Origin: Pelagibacteraceae bacterium AG-339-N18
Lineage (GTDB): Bacteria; Pseudomonadota; Alphaproteobacteria; Pelagibacterales; Pelagibacteraceae
Direction: 5' to 3'
Assembly: GCA_003282055.1 (NCBI GenBank)
Contig: QCAD01000004.1
Span: forward strand, 1-26,668
DNA: 26,668 nucleotides
A program made the position numbers and the translations under genes. The notes below the pieces were generated by a model. It was not told the DNA's origin and did no database searches. It saw nothing but the letters and a program-made list of their open reading frames with translations. Of this stretch, positions 7,228 through 14,618 are shown in pieces (the stretch's first letter is position 1; each line of letters starts with the position of its first letter).

Positions 7228-7686
7228 ATGACTAAATTCCTTAAAAAAGACCAATTATCATCTAGTTGGTACGAAATTGATGCTAAAAATGCTGTTGTAG
7301 GAAGACTTGCGACTATTATTTCAAAAATTATTAGAGGAAAAAATAAAGCAACTTTTACACCACATATGGATGATGGTGATTTTGTAGTTGTTAAAAATAT
7401 AGAACAAATAAAATTTACTGGAAATAAATTTCAAAATAAAAAATATTATAGACATACAGGTTACCCCGGAGGAATAAAAGAAACCACACCCGAAAAACTT
7501 AGTAAAAATAAACCTGGCGAAGCTTTAAAACTTGCAGTTAAAAGAATGCTTCCGGGTGGAGTTTTAGGCAGAAAGCAACTAACTAAATTGAAGATATACG
7601 TAGGTAACGATCACCCTCATTTAGCACAAAATCCTAAGGTTATAGAGTTAGATAAATTAAATCCAAAAAATATTACTAAAAATTAA
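7228..7686 (+). CDS. rplM: 50S ribosomal protein L13
   Basis: A 152-residue basic protein with the L13 hallmarks: WYEIDAKNAVVGRLATIIS at the N-terminus, HMDDGDFVVVKN, YRHTGYPGG, and the C-terminal AVKRMLPGGVLGRKQLTKLKIYVGNDHPH. It is one of the early assembly proteins of the large subunit. It is followed by rpsI after 1 base, the near-universal L13-S9 pair. Normal length for Alphaproteobacteria. Confidence 0.98.
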   Translation: MTKFLKKDQLSSSWYEIDAKNAVVGRLATIISKIIRGKNKATFTPHMDDGDFVVVKNIEQIKFTGNKFQNKKYYRHTGYPGGIKETTPEKLSKNKPGEALKLAVKRMLPGGVLGRKQLTKLKIYVGNDHPHLAQNPKVIELDKLNPKNITKN

Positions 7687-7687
7687 T

Positions 7688-8125
7688 ATGGAAAATACTC
7701 AGTCATCCCCAAAGGTGCAGAAAATTAAACTTGACTTCAAAGACAGCAAATATGCAACTGGTAGAAGAAAAACTTCGATAGCCAAAGTTTGGTTAAAAAA
7801 AGGCTCTGGCAAAATTTATGTTAATGGAAAATTATTTAGTGACTATTTTGCAAGCGATAATCATAAAATGTTAATAGTGAGACCTTTCGAACTTATTAAT
7901 CAAGCTACAGAATACGATGTAAGATGTAGTGTTAAAGGTGGAGGTCCAACAGGTCAAGCAGGAGCAATGGTACACGGTATTTCTAAAGCTTTAGTCTTAT
8001 TCGATGAAAAATTAAAATCTACACTTAAAACCGAAAAATTGACCACTAGAGACTCCAGATCAGTTGAAAGAAAAAAACCTGGACGTAAAAAGGCTAGAAG
8101 AAGCTTTCAATTCTCTAAAAGATAA
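7688..8125 (+). CDS. rpsI: 30S ribosomal protein S9
   Basis: A 145-residue protein with YATGRRKTSIAKVWLKKGSGKIYVNGK near the start, GGGPTGQAGAMVHGISKAL, and the C-terminal ERKKPGRKKARRSFQFSKR whose final arginine reaches the P-site tRNA in the ribosome. The first 15 residues are the usual variable alphaproteobacterial extension. Co-transcribed with rplM. Confidence 0.98.
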   Translation: MENTQSSPKVQKIKLDFKDSKYATGRRKTSIAKVWLKKGSGKIYVNGKLFSDYFASDNHKMLIVRPFELINQATEYDVRCSVKGGGPTGQAGAMVHGISKALVLFDEKLKSTLKTEKLTTRDSRSVERKKPGRKKARRSFQFSKR

Positions 8126-8144
8126 TTCTTTTTTAACTTTTAAC

Positions 8145-8153
8145 TGTTATGAT
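8145..8153 (+). promoter_or_regulatory. Possible extended -10 promoter before argC
   Basis: TGTTATGAT fits an extended -10 (TGnTATAAT) and ends 5 bases before the argC ATG, predicting a transcript that begins at or next to the start codon. No -35 is evident, and read-through from rpsI is equally possible. Confidence 0.3.
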
Positions 8154-8158
8154 ATCAA

Positions 8159-9181
8159 ATGCGCAAGCTTAATGTACTAATTGCTGGATCAACTGGATAT
8201 ATTGGTGTTCAATTAATAAAATTATTAATTAAACACAAGAATGTTAATATTAAATATCTATGTGGTAATTCCTCTGTTGGAAAAAAAATCTCATCTTATG
8301 AAACTTCGTTAAAGTCAAAAAAGTTACCAAGAATTACGAAATATAATAAAAAATACTTAAGTTATGTTGATGTTATATTTACTGCCCTGCCTAATGGAGG
8401 GGCTCAATTAATCTCAAAAGATTTATTAAAAGAAAATACTTTAATTGATTTAGCCGCAGATTTTAGACTTAGAAAAGGTTCTGATTATTTAAAATGGTAT
8501 AAACAAAAACATAAGGCTTTAAGTAATATAAAAAATAGTGTTTATGCTTTACCAGAAATAACAGGAAAATTGGTTAAAAAATTCAGTATTATCGGATGTC
8601 CAGGTTGCTACCCTACATCAATACTTTTACCACTTATTCCACTAGTTAAAAAAAAAACAATTGATTTAAAAAATATTATTATAGATTCAAAATCTGGATA
8701 TTCTGGAGCGGGTAGAGGGGTACACAAAAAATTCAAAAACAAAAATTTATACGAATCTCTTAGTGCATATGGAATAGGATTTCATAGACATAATTCAGAA
8801 ATTCATCAAGAATTGAAAAATAACACTTCTTCAAAAATCAATTTTACTTTTACACCCCATATTGTTCCAATGTTTAGGGGCATATTAAGTACAATTCATT
8901 TGGATTTAAAGCCAGGTACTACTTTAAATAATGTACAAAATATTTTGAAAAAATTTCATAAAAAGAATAAATTTGTAAAAATAAAGAATGTTAACTCTTT
9001 TTTAAGCACGAATGACGTTATGAATACTAATTATTGCTTTATTTCTGTCTGCAAAACTACATTTAAAGATAAAATCATAATTTTATCAGTTATTGATAAT
9101 CTTATTAAAGGAGGAGCAGGCCAGGCAGTTCAAAATATGAATTTGAAGTTTGGTTATAAAATTAGTGAAGGATTATTATGA
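8159..9181 (+). CDS. argC: N-acetyl-gamma-glutamyl-phosphate reductase
   Basis: A 340-residue cytosolic NADPH enzyme of arginine synthesis that reduces N-acetylglutamyl phosphate to the semialdehyde. It has the Rossmann start VLIAGSTGYIGVQLIKLL, the LPNGGAQ and DLAADFRL segments, and the catalytic cysteine in IIGCPGCYPTSILLPL, followed by SKSGYSGAGRG and HRHNSEIHQEL. Length fits the long (type 1) ArgC. The rpsI-argC adjacency is common in Alphaproteobacteria. Its stop overlaps the next start as ATGA at 9178-9181. Confidence 0.97.
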   Translation: MRKLNVLIAGSTGYIGVQLIKLLIKHKNVNIKYLCGNSSVGKKISSYETSLKSKKLPRITKYNKKYLSYVDVIFTALPNGGAQLISKDLLKENTLIDLAADFRLRKGSDYLKWYKQKHKALSNIKNSVYALPEITGKLVKKFSIIGCPGCYPTSILLPLIPLVKKKTIDLKNIIIDSKSGYSGAGRGVHKKFKNKNLYESLSAYGIGFHRHNSEIHQELKNNTSSKINFTFTPHIVPMFRGILSTIHLDLKPGTTLNNVQNILKKFHKKNKFVKIKNVNSFLSTNDVMNTNYCFISVCKTTFKDKIIILSVIDNLIKGGAGQAVQNMNLKFGYKISEGLL

Positions 9182-9339
9182 AAAAATTACCAATATTAAT
9201 TTTATTTCTAGTTATATCTTGTGCTCCTGTTCAAACTGAGAAAAAGATAAACTTTTCAAAAGATCTAACTTTTGAAGAATTTAAATCAAATTTAAAGGTT
9301 TACGTCGAAAACAGTAATTATCCTAATATAGATGAATAA
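9178..9339 (+). CDS. Small lipoprotein, 53 residues, function unknown
   Basis: An ATG overlapping the argC stop (ATGA) opens a 53-codon frame ending at 9339, 8 bases inside the next gene. The protein begins with a short charged start and a hydrophobic stretch leading to VISC, a good lipobox with the lipidated cysteine at residue 15, then APVQTEKKINFSKDLTFEEF and an acidic tail. It fills exactly the space between argC and hom, and both of its ends overlap its neighbours, as real genes do in this genome. Probably an inner- or outer-membrane lipid-anchored peptide; the family was not recognised. Confidence 0.72.
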   Translation: MKKLPILILFLVISCAPVQTEKKINFSKDLTFEEFKSNLKVYVENSNYPNIDE

Positions 9340-10624
9340 TATAGTAAACATTGCAATTATCGGTTTGGGTCAAGTAGGTATCTATCTTTATAATGAATTA
9401 AGACTAAAAAAAAAAGAAATAGAAATTAAAACAGGAAAAAAAATAAATATTGTTGCTATATCTGCAAAAAATAGGAATAAAAAAAGAAAATATAGTATTA
9501 ATAAAAAAATTTTTTATACAAACCCTCTTAAAATTTTAAAAGAAAAAAAGGTAGATGTTTTATTTGAATCCATTGGCCAATCTGATGGTATTTCAAAAAA
9601 AATTGTTGTGACGGCCTTAAAAAATAAGATTAATGTTATTACACCAAATAAAGCTTTAATTTCAAAACATGGAAATGAATTATCTATATTAGCTGAGAAG
9701 AATAATGTTAATTTAGAATTTGAAGCTTCTGTCGCTGGAGGAATTCCTATACTTAGAACAATTAAGGAAGGTTTGGCCACAAACAAAATAAAAAAGGTCT
9801 ACGGAATTTTAAACGGAACAACTAATTACATCTTAACTGAGATGGAAAATTCAAATGAAACTTTTGATAAAGTTTTAAAAAAAGCTCAACAGCTTGGTTA
9901 TGCTGAACAAGGTAATCCAAAATTAGATTTAAACGGGGTTGATGCTTTTGCTAAAGTAAAGATCTTATCAGCTCTTGCATTCAATAATCAAATTTCAAAT
10001 CATAAGTGTATTATGGAAGGTATAGAAAATATTGATTTAAAAGATATTAAAATTGCAAATCAATTAAATCTTAGAATTAAGTTACTTGGCATATGTGAAA
10101 TGATCAATAATCGTTTATTTGAAACTGTGCATCCGTGTTTAGTTAGTAAAGACACATATATAGGTAATGTAAATGGTGTCATGAACGCTGTTATTACTGA
10201 AGGGAAGCCCGTTGGGGAAAGCATACTTCAGGGTGAGGGTGCAGGACCAGGTCCTACTTCATCTTCTTTATTATCTGATTTATTGTCTATTCTAAGAGGA
10301 AATATAAAATATCCTTTTGGAATTTCCTCAAATAAAAGAAAAGTTGTAAGGGCTTTTAATAATGATAACTACTCAAATTCTTTATATTTAAGATTTGAAG
10401 TTAAAGATAAGCAAGGTGTTTTGTCTTCTATAACTAATCGACTGGCTAAATATAAAATGTCTGTAAAAAGAATAATACAAACACCTGATAAAAAAAGAAA
10501 TTCAGCTACTATTGTTATAATTACCCATAAAACATCAGAAAAAAATGCAAGAAATTGTTTATCCATATTTAGAAAAAATAGAAATATTTTAAAATTTCCA
10601 ACATTAATTAGACTATATAATTAA
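9332..10624 (+). CDS. hom: Homoserine dehydrogenase
   Basis: A 430-residue enzyme reducing aspartate semialdehyde to homoserine, the branch point to threonine and methionine. It has the NAD(P)-binding start IAIIGLGQVGIYLYNEL, the substrate region VTPNK-like VITPNKALISKHG, EASVAGGIPILRTI, and GILNGTTNYILTEM, then the catalytic region with AYAEQG-like GYAEQGNPKLDLNGVDAFAKVKIL. The last 80 residues (LRFEVKDKQGVLSSITNRLAKYKMSV) are an ACT domain, suggesting feedback regulation by an amino acid. It starts inside the preceding lipoprotein gene and ends overlapping the next start by one base (TAATG). Its product feeds metY. Confidence 0.96.
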   Translation: MNNIVNIAIIGLGQVGIYLYNELRLKKKEIEIKTGKKINIVAISAKNRNKKRKYSINKKIFYTNPLKILKEKKVDVLFESIGQSDGISKKIVVTALKNKINVITPNKALISKHGNELSILAEKNNVNLEFEASVAGGIPILRTIKEGLATNKIKKVYGILNGTTNYILTEMENSNETFDKVLKKAQQLGYAEQGNPKLDLNGVDAFAKVKILSALAFNNQISNHKCIMEGIENIDLKDIKIANQLNLRIKLLGICEMINNRLFETVHPCLVSKDTYIGNVNGVMNAVITEGKPVGESILQGEGAGPGPTSSSLLSDLLSILRGNIKYPFGISSNKRKVVRAFNNDNYSNSLYLRFEVKDKQGVLSSITNRLAKYKMSVKRIIQTPDKKRNSATIVIITHKTSEKNARNCLSIFRKNRNILKFPTLIRLYN

Positions 10625-11520
10625 TGGAAATTTATATTAAAATTTTCGAAGTTATTTTTCCTGTTTTTTTTGTTATTGGCGTTGGTTATTATCTTGGTAA
10701 GAAAAACCCTAAATTCGATACTAATTTTATAACAAGTTTTGCTGGCAATATTGGTACACCAGCAATGATTTTTTATACTGTAACAACAACTGGAATTACT
10801 TTAAGTATTTTTACTCATTATTTTATTTATGCTATAATAATGATTGCTGGTTTTGCAGTTGTTGGGCTTTTTCTTCTTTTTTTTCTTAAAAAAGATTTAA
10901 GTATGGAGCTTCCACCATTAATATTACCAAATACAGGTAATATGGGTATTCCAATTTGCCTTTTTGCATATGGCACTCAGGGTCTTGGTGTTGCTTCTGC
11001 TATAGCTTCTGTCATAATTTTATTTCATTTTACGCTAGGTGTTTTTTTAGCAAAAAAAAGTTTTTCTTTCGATATTTTAATTAAAAGTCCACCTGTGTAC
11101 GCTATTATTATATCTGTTTTCTTTTTATATTTTAAAATTGACACACCTTTATTTCTTGAGAACACAACATTCCTTTTAACATACGCAACAATTTTCTTAG
11201 TTTTAATGTCATTAGGTATTGCTCTTACTAAATTTAAATTTTCATTGAAAAACTCAATTATTTTATCTTTATGTAGGGTAATAATAGGACCCTTAATAGC
11301 ATTTGCTTTGATTTATAATTTTGATTTATCTGGACTGGCTGCAGGTGTTTTACTTATACAGAGTGCAATGCCCAGTGCTATATTGAACTATTTAGTTGGC
11401 ACCATGTATTCACCCAAAAAAATTGTTGATAGTGTTGCTAGTACAATAGTTGTTTCAACTTTAATGTCCTTCATAACTATTCCAATTGTTGTATTCTTTG
11501 CTTTAAAATACTTTAATTAA
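10624..11520 (+). CDS. AEC-family permease (auxin efflux carrier type)
   Basis: A 298-residue integral membrane protein with about ten hydrophobic helices. The segments FFVIGVGYYLGKK at the start, PNTGNMGIPICLFAYG in the middle and QSAMPSAILNYLVGTMY near the end are the conserved motifs of the AEC family in bacteria. Members export or exchange small carboxylates such as malonate or other anions; the substrate cannot be told here. Coupled to hom by a one-base overlap. Confidence 0.9.
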   Translation: MEIYIKIFEVIFPVFFVIGVGYYLGKKNPKFDTNFITSFAGNIGTPAMIFYTVTTTGITLSIFTHYFIYAIIMIAGFAVVGLFLLFFLKKDLSMELPPLILPNTGNMGIPICLFAYGTQGLGVASAIASVIILFHFTLGVFLAKKSFSFDILIKSPPVYAIIISVFFLYFKIDTPLFLENTTFLLTYATIFLVLMSLGIALTKFKFSLKNSIILSLCRVIIGPLIAFALIYNFDLSGLAAGVLLIQSAMPSAILNYLVGTMYSPKKIVDSVASTIVVSTLMSFITIPIVVFFALKYFN

Positions 11521-11538
11521 TCTATATCCTTAAAGTTA

Positions 11539-12396
11539 ATGAAGGCCATAACTTTCAATCTTTTAGCATGGGTAATGCTTCCAATTATGGATGGTTTTGC
11601 TAAATATTTGAGTGCAGATCTTCCTGTTTTACAAATTACATGGGCTAGGTATTTTTTTACAGTTATCTTTACTCTTCCATTTATGTTTTTATTTTTTAGA
11701 AAAAATCTTGTTTGGACAGACAAACCAAAATTACAATTTATAAGAGGACTTATCCTTTTAACAGCTAATATCTGTTTTTTTTATGCAATTTCAGTAATTT
11801 CTTTAGCAAAAGCATTGACTTTAGCTTTTGTTGCACCTTTGATTGTTACAGCTTTTTCTCCAATTTTTCTAGGAGAGAAGGTTGGTTTTAAAAGATGGTC
11901 TGCTGTAATTATAGGATTTATAGGTTCATTAATCGTTATAAGACCGGGGTTTGTAGAAATTAATTTAGCAAGTATAGCGGCTCTTGGAACTGGAATAATG
12001 TATGGGTTTTATTTAATTATTACTCGTAAATTAAGTACTTCAGACAATCCTTTGTTAACTCTATTATTAACTGGTGTAGTAGGGGCCATAATAGTTTCAA
12101 CAATAATGCCATTTGTATGGGTTGCGCCTACTATAAATCAGTGGTCTATGATGGCTGCAATAGGGATTCTTGCCTGTATAGGGCATTTATTTTTAATATT
12201 ATCTCTTAAATACGCTGATGCTTCTAAATTAGCTCCATTTAGCTATTTTGAGATCATTACAAACATAATTATAGGTTATTATTTCTTTAGTGATTTCCCC
12301 GATAATTGGACTTTCTTGGGATTATTTATTATTGTTTCAAGTGGTATTTATATCTCAAGGAGAGAGACTCTAGTAAAAAAACTAAAATATAGGTAG
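11539..12396 (+). CDS. EamA/DMT-family transporter
   Basis: A 285-residue protein of ten hydrophobic helices arranged as two EamA repeats (about residues 5-135 and 145-278). The first contains WARYFFTVIF and AKALTLAFVAPLIVTAFSPIFLGEKVGFKRW; the second ends with the matching KYADASKLAPFSYFEIITNIIIGYYFFSD. This pair of motifs is typical of drug/metabolite-type exporters. The substrate is unknown. It lies 18 bases after the AEC gene, so the two carriers probably share a transcript. It is the last gene before the gene-poor zone. Confidence 0.92.
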   Translation: MKAITFNLLAWVMLPIMDGFAKYLSADLPVLQITWARYFFTVIFTLPFMFLFFRKNLVWTDKPKLQFIRGLILLTANICFFYAISVISLAKALTLAFVAPLIVTAFSPIFLGEKVGFKRWSAVIIGFIGSLIVIRPGFVEINLASIAALGTGIMYGFYLIITRKLSTSDNPLLTLLLTGVVGAIIVSTIMPFVWVAPTINQWSMMAAIGILACIGHLFLILSLKYADASKLAPFSYFEIITNIIIGYYFFSDFPDNWTFLGLFIIVSSGIYISRRETLVKKLKYR

Positions 12397-12846
12397 TGTT
12401 TATTTACTAATATTTAAAGTATTACTTTAATTATATTATATAAATTATTGTAATTATTATATTTTTATTATATTATATTAAATAGAAAAATTTAATAAAA
12501 ATTCATTTTATGTATCTAATACATCGTTGACTTCAGTTAAATTGCTATATTTTTAGACTTATTATTAAAATTACAAAATTATAGTTATAAATTAGGGCTT
12601 TTTTAATACAAAAAGATGAAAATCCTGAATAATTGGGTGACCTAAAAGCATTGATATATTTTAATATTAGAGCAATGCACTATTTGAATATAGCATTTAA
12701 ACGGCCAAATAGGGGTCTGTTTTGAGTGTGTGTTCATATACGGTACAACTAAAGGGTGAATTTTACTATTTAAGAGAAAATAATTAAAAAGATCAAAAAA
12801 TGTTGATTTTATTGACTTTTTTACGTGAAAAAGCCTTTAAATAGGC
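12397..12846. other. 450-base gene-free region with an extreme AT tract and a hairpin
   Basis: No reading frame of note. Bases 12421-12500 contain only 3 G or C in 80. Further on, GCATTG (12648-12653) and CAATGC (12673-12678) can pair around an AT-rich loop. The stretch 12697-12770 is less AT-rich (words such as ACGGCCAAATAGGGGTC and CATATACGGTACAAC) and has no identified role. It could be a decayed insertion or an unrecognised regulatory or RNA region. Confidence 0.6.
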
Positions 12847-12848
12847 CT
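12829..12848 (-). terminator. Weak terminator after the methyltransferase gene
   Basis: On the minus strand AGGCC and GGCTT form a 5-bp stem (one G-U pair) around TATTTAAA, followed by a short T-run, right at the stop codon. Confidence 0.4.
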
Positions 12849-13122
12849 AAATCTCTACCTTTTCAGATCTAAGTAGTCTGAGCTTTTGCTTTATTCCACC
12901 TTTTCCAGAGTAGCCTCCAAGAGCTCCATCGGTTCTAATCACTCTATGACAAGGTATTTTTGGGGCATATGGGTTTTTGGCACATGCATTAGCAACAGCA
13001 CGGGCTGATTTAGGGCTTCTAATGCCAATAGCCACCTGTTTGTAAGTTTTTACATTACTTTTTTGTATAGATTTAATATATTTCCAGACTTTTAATTGAA
13101 ATTTAGTTCCTTTGAGTATCAT
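12847..13122 (-). CDS. ogt: O6-alkylguanine-DNA methyltransferase, C-terminal domain only
   Basis: A 91-residue protein made of just the active-site domain of the Ogt/Ada-C/MGMT family. GTKFQLKVWKYIKSI, TYKQVA, ARAVANACAKNP (DNA-binding helix with the arginine finger) and IPCHRVI with the acceptor cysteine at residue 58, then GGYSGKGGIKQKLRLL. It removes alkyl groups from guanine O6 by suicide transfer. Because the PCHR cysteine is present it is a methyltransferase, not the cysteine-less alkyltransferase-like type. The usual N-terminal domain of about 70 residues is missing, with no trace upstream. The ATG sits 5 bases after the U-run of the structured element and has no Shine-Dalgarno sequence. 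Confidence 0.9.
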   Translation of the reverse strand: MILKGTKFQLKVWKYIKSIQKSNVKTYKQVAIGIRSPKSARAVANACAKNPYAPKIPCHRVIRTDGALGGYSGKGGIKQKLRLLRSEKVEI

Positions 13123-13127
13123 TATCG

Positions 13128-13309
13128 AAAAAACCCCTGTTGCCTTGCACTTTTAAGGGTGCAAAGAACAGTTGTTTTGGCACGTCGTTGATGCGCTACC
13201 GCCATGCCTCCCGCTTCACATGTTCAGCGATGCTTTGTGAAGCTTTCTGCCCCCTGGAATTGTACCTCTCGGCTTTTCTCCAATTGGCCAGTTAAGAGTT
13301 GCCTCTTAA
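13128..13309 (-). ncRNA. Candidate structured RNA of unknown class, five hairpins plus terminator
   Basis: Bases 13141-13290 are 51% G+C in an otherwise very AT-rich window. Read on the minus strand the segment tiles into hairpins: TTAAGAG-GCAA-CTCTTAA (13309-13292, GNRA-type loop); CTGG/CCAG plus AATTG/CAATT (13291-13254); GCTTCACA/TGTGAAGC (13243-13213); GGCAT/GTGCC (13208-13179); and a 13-bp stem CTGTTCTTTGCAC/GTGCAAGG-c-AACAG (13171-13137) followed by GGG and T6 (13133-13128), which looks like an intrinsic terminator. High GC in an AT-rich genome is a classic sign of functional RNA. It does not match tmRNA, SRP, RNase P or the riboswitches I can recall. It may be an independent sRNA or the leader of the downstream methyltransferase gene. 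Confidence 0.55.
13137..13171 (-). terminator. Intrinsic terminator at the 3' end of the structured RNA
   Basis: Minus-strand CTGTTCTTTGCAC pairs with GTGCAAGG and AACAG (one bulged C, one G-U) around CCTTAAAA; GGG and a T6 run (13133-13128) follow. It ends 5 bases before the start codon of the methyltransferase gene, so it must be either passed, bypassed by a separate promoter, or regulated. Confidence 0.55.
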
Positions 13310-13404
13310 TTCATTAACAATTTAACAAATTGTATTTATTTAATGTATCACTTTTTAGGTGATTCTTCATCTTCTCTTAATTCCTTGTGAATAGTGGGGA
13401 TAAA

Positions 13405-13617
13405 TCAAGTTTTAAAAAGCAATATAAAATAGCTAAATAAAAACAAAATGGCCATTATGCTCAAAAAAATTGTATTAATACTTTTACCAGTATTTTTATA
13501 TTGAATGAAACTCAAAATAATAAAACCAATTGAGCTTATCAAAAACCATACAGCTGGAATTTCACCATCAATTGAACCCATATAATTATAATTTAAACTA
13601 TTGACATTATAAATCAC
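13405..13617 (-). CDS. Small membrane protein, 70 residues, hypothetical
   Basis: Starts with GTG at 13617 or, more conservatively, with ATG at 13581 (protein beginning MGSIDGEIPAVW). Two hydrophobic helices, roughly residues 22-39 (VWFLISSIGFIILSFI) and 48-68 (INTIFLSIMAILFLFSYFILL), joined by a short polar loop YKNTGKS. No family recognised. It is divergent from the recombinase, with 45 bases between the outer start and the recombinase ATG, a space largely filled by a long inverted repeat. A chance reading frame cannot be excluded. Confidence 0.45.
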   Translation of the reverse strand: MIYNVNSLNYNYMGSIDGEIPAVWFLISSIGFIILSFIQYKNTGKSINTIFLSIMAILFLFSYFILLFKT

Positions 13618-13624
13618 TTGATAT

Positions 13625-13659
13625 ATTACTAATGATAATTAATTGTTATCAATAGTAAT
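13625..13659. repeat. Imperfect inverted repeat before the recombinase (operator or recombination core site)
   Basis: ATTACTAATGATAA (13625-13638) and TTATCAATAGTAAT (13646-13659) are inverted copies, 13 of 14 positions matching, separated by TTAATTG (7 bases). It ends 3 bases before the recombinase ATG. The geometry (two arms of 11-14 bases around a 6-8 base centre) is that of a tyrosine-recombinase core site, but also of a dimeric repressor operator. Confidence 0.6.
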
Positions 13660-13662
13660 TAT

Positions 13663-14616
13663 ATGAATGAACTTACAACAGACCTAAAATCGCTTCATGA
13701 GGCAACCCTAAATAACCTCAAAAGCTCTAAAGCGAATAACACTTTAAGAGCATATAAATCAGACTTTAAAGACTTTGCAGCTTTTTGTGCCAAACATATT
13801 TTAAATTCTTTACCATCTGAGCCTAAAATCGTTTCTTTATACCTCACTCATCTTTCTAAAAATTCAAAAATCAGCACTTTAAGAAGAAGATTAGTTTCAA
13901 TTAGTATGGTTCATAAACTAAAAGGGCATTATTTAGATACAAAACATCCAATTATTGTTGAAAACTTAATGGGAATAAAAAGGCTAAAAGGAAGTATTCA
14001 GAAAGGAAAAAAACCTATATTAATCAATCATTTAAAATCTATAATAAATGTTATAAATGAACAAAAAATTGAAGAAATTAAGAAGTCAAGAGATAAGACA
14101 ATCATCCTAGTAGGCTTCGGAGGTGGATTTAGACGAACTGAGTTAATTTCGATCGATCATGAAGATTTAGAATTTGTTCCTGAGGGGCTCAAAATCACTA
14201 TTAAAAGATCAAAAACTGATCAATTCGGTGAAGGGATGATTAAAGGTCTACCCTACTTCACTAATGAAACTTATTGTCCAATTGTCAATCTTAAAAAATG
14301 GCTAGAGATTTCTAAAATTAAATCTGGACCTATTTTTAGAAGATTTTCTAAAGGTTTATCTCTTACAGAAAAAAGATTAACCGACCAATCAGTAGTTTTA
14401 TTAATGAAAGAATATTTAAATTTAGCAGGTATAGAAAATAAAAATTTTGCAGGTCATAGTTTAAGATCTGGTTTCGCAACCGTTGCTGCAGAATCTGGCG
14501 CTGATGAGCGTAGTATTATGGCAATGACTGGTCACAAAACAACACAAATGGTTAGAAGATATATAAAAGAGGCAAATATTTTTAAAAACAATGCATTAAA
14601 TAAAATTAAAATTTAA
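13663..14616 (+). CDS. Tyrosine recombinase/integrase
   Basis: A 317-residue site-specific recombinase. Residues 10-105 form the SAM-like core-binding domain (NTLRAYKSDFKDFAAFCAKH); residues 115-310 are the catalytic domain with all expected residues: arginine in GFRRTEL (157), lysine in KRSKTDQ (184), HSLR (265 and 268), GH (291) and the tyrosine nucleophile in RRYI (300). It is therefore apparently active. It resembles phage and plasmid integrases more than XerC/XerD, to which it is distantly related. It stands alone, with no excisionase or phage genes nearby, and ends 2 bases before the convergent glycosyltransferase operon. It marks the left side of an accessory block. Confidence 0.93.
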   Translation: MNELTTDLKSLHEATLNNLKSSKANNTLRAYKSDFKDFAAFCAKHILNSLPSEPKIVSLYLTHLSKNSKISTLRRRLVSISMVHKLKGHYLDTKHPIIVENLMGIKRLKGSIQKGKKPILINHLKSIINVINEQKIEEIKKSRDKTIILVGFGGGFRRTELISIDHEDLEFVPEGLKITIKRSKTDQFGEGMIKGLPYFTNETYCPIVNLKKWLEISKIKSGPIFRRFSKGLSLTEKRLTDQSVVLLMKEYLNLAGIENKNFAGHSLRSGFATVAAESGADERSIMAMTGHKTTQMVRRYIKEANIFKNNALNKIKI

Positions 14617-14618
14617 GC

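Noticed and set aside
13137..13309. The GC-rich RNA as a tRNA, tmRNA or SRP RNA
   Set aside because: GCGGGAG...GGTAGCGCATC on the minus strand resembles the 5' half of a tRNA and shares GGTAGCGCATC with tRNA-Pro, but there is no anticodon stem, T-arm or CCA. No tag-peptide reading frame, no GGAAGCAGC-type SRP loop and no RNase P core words were found.
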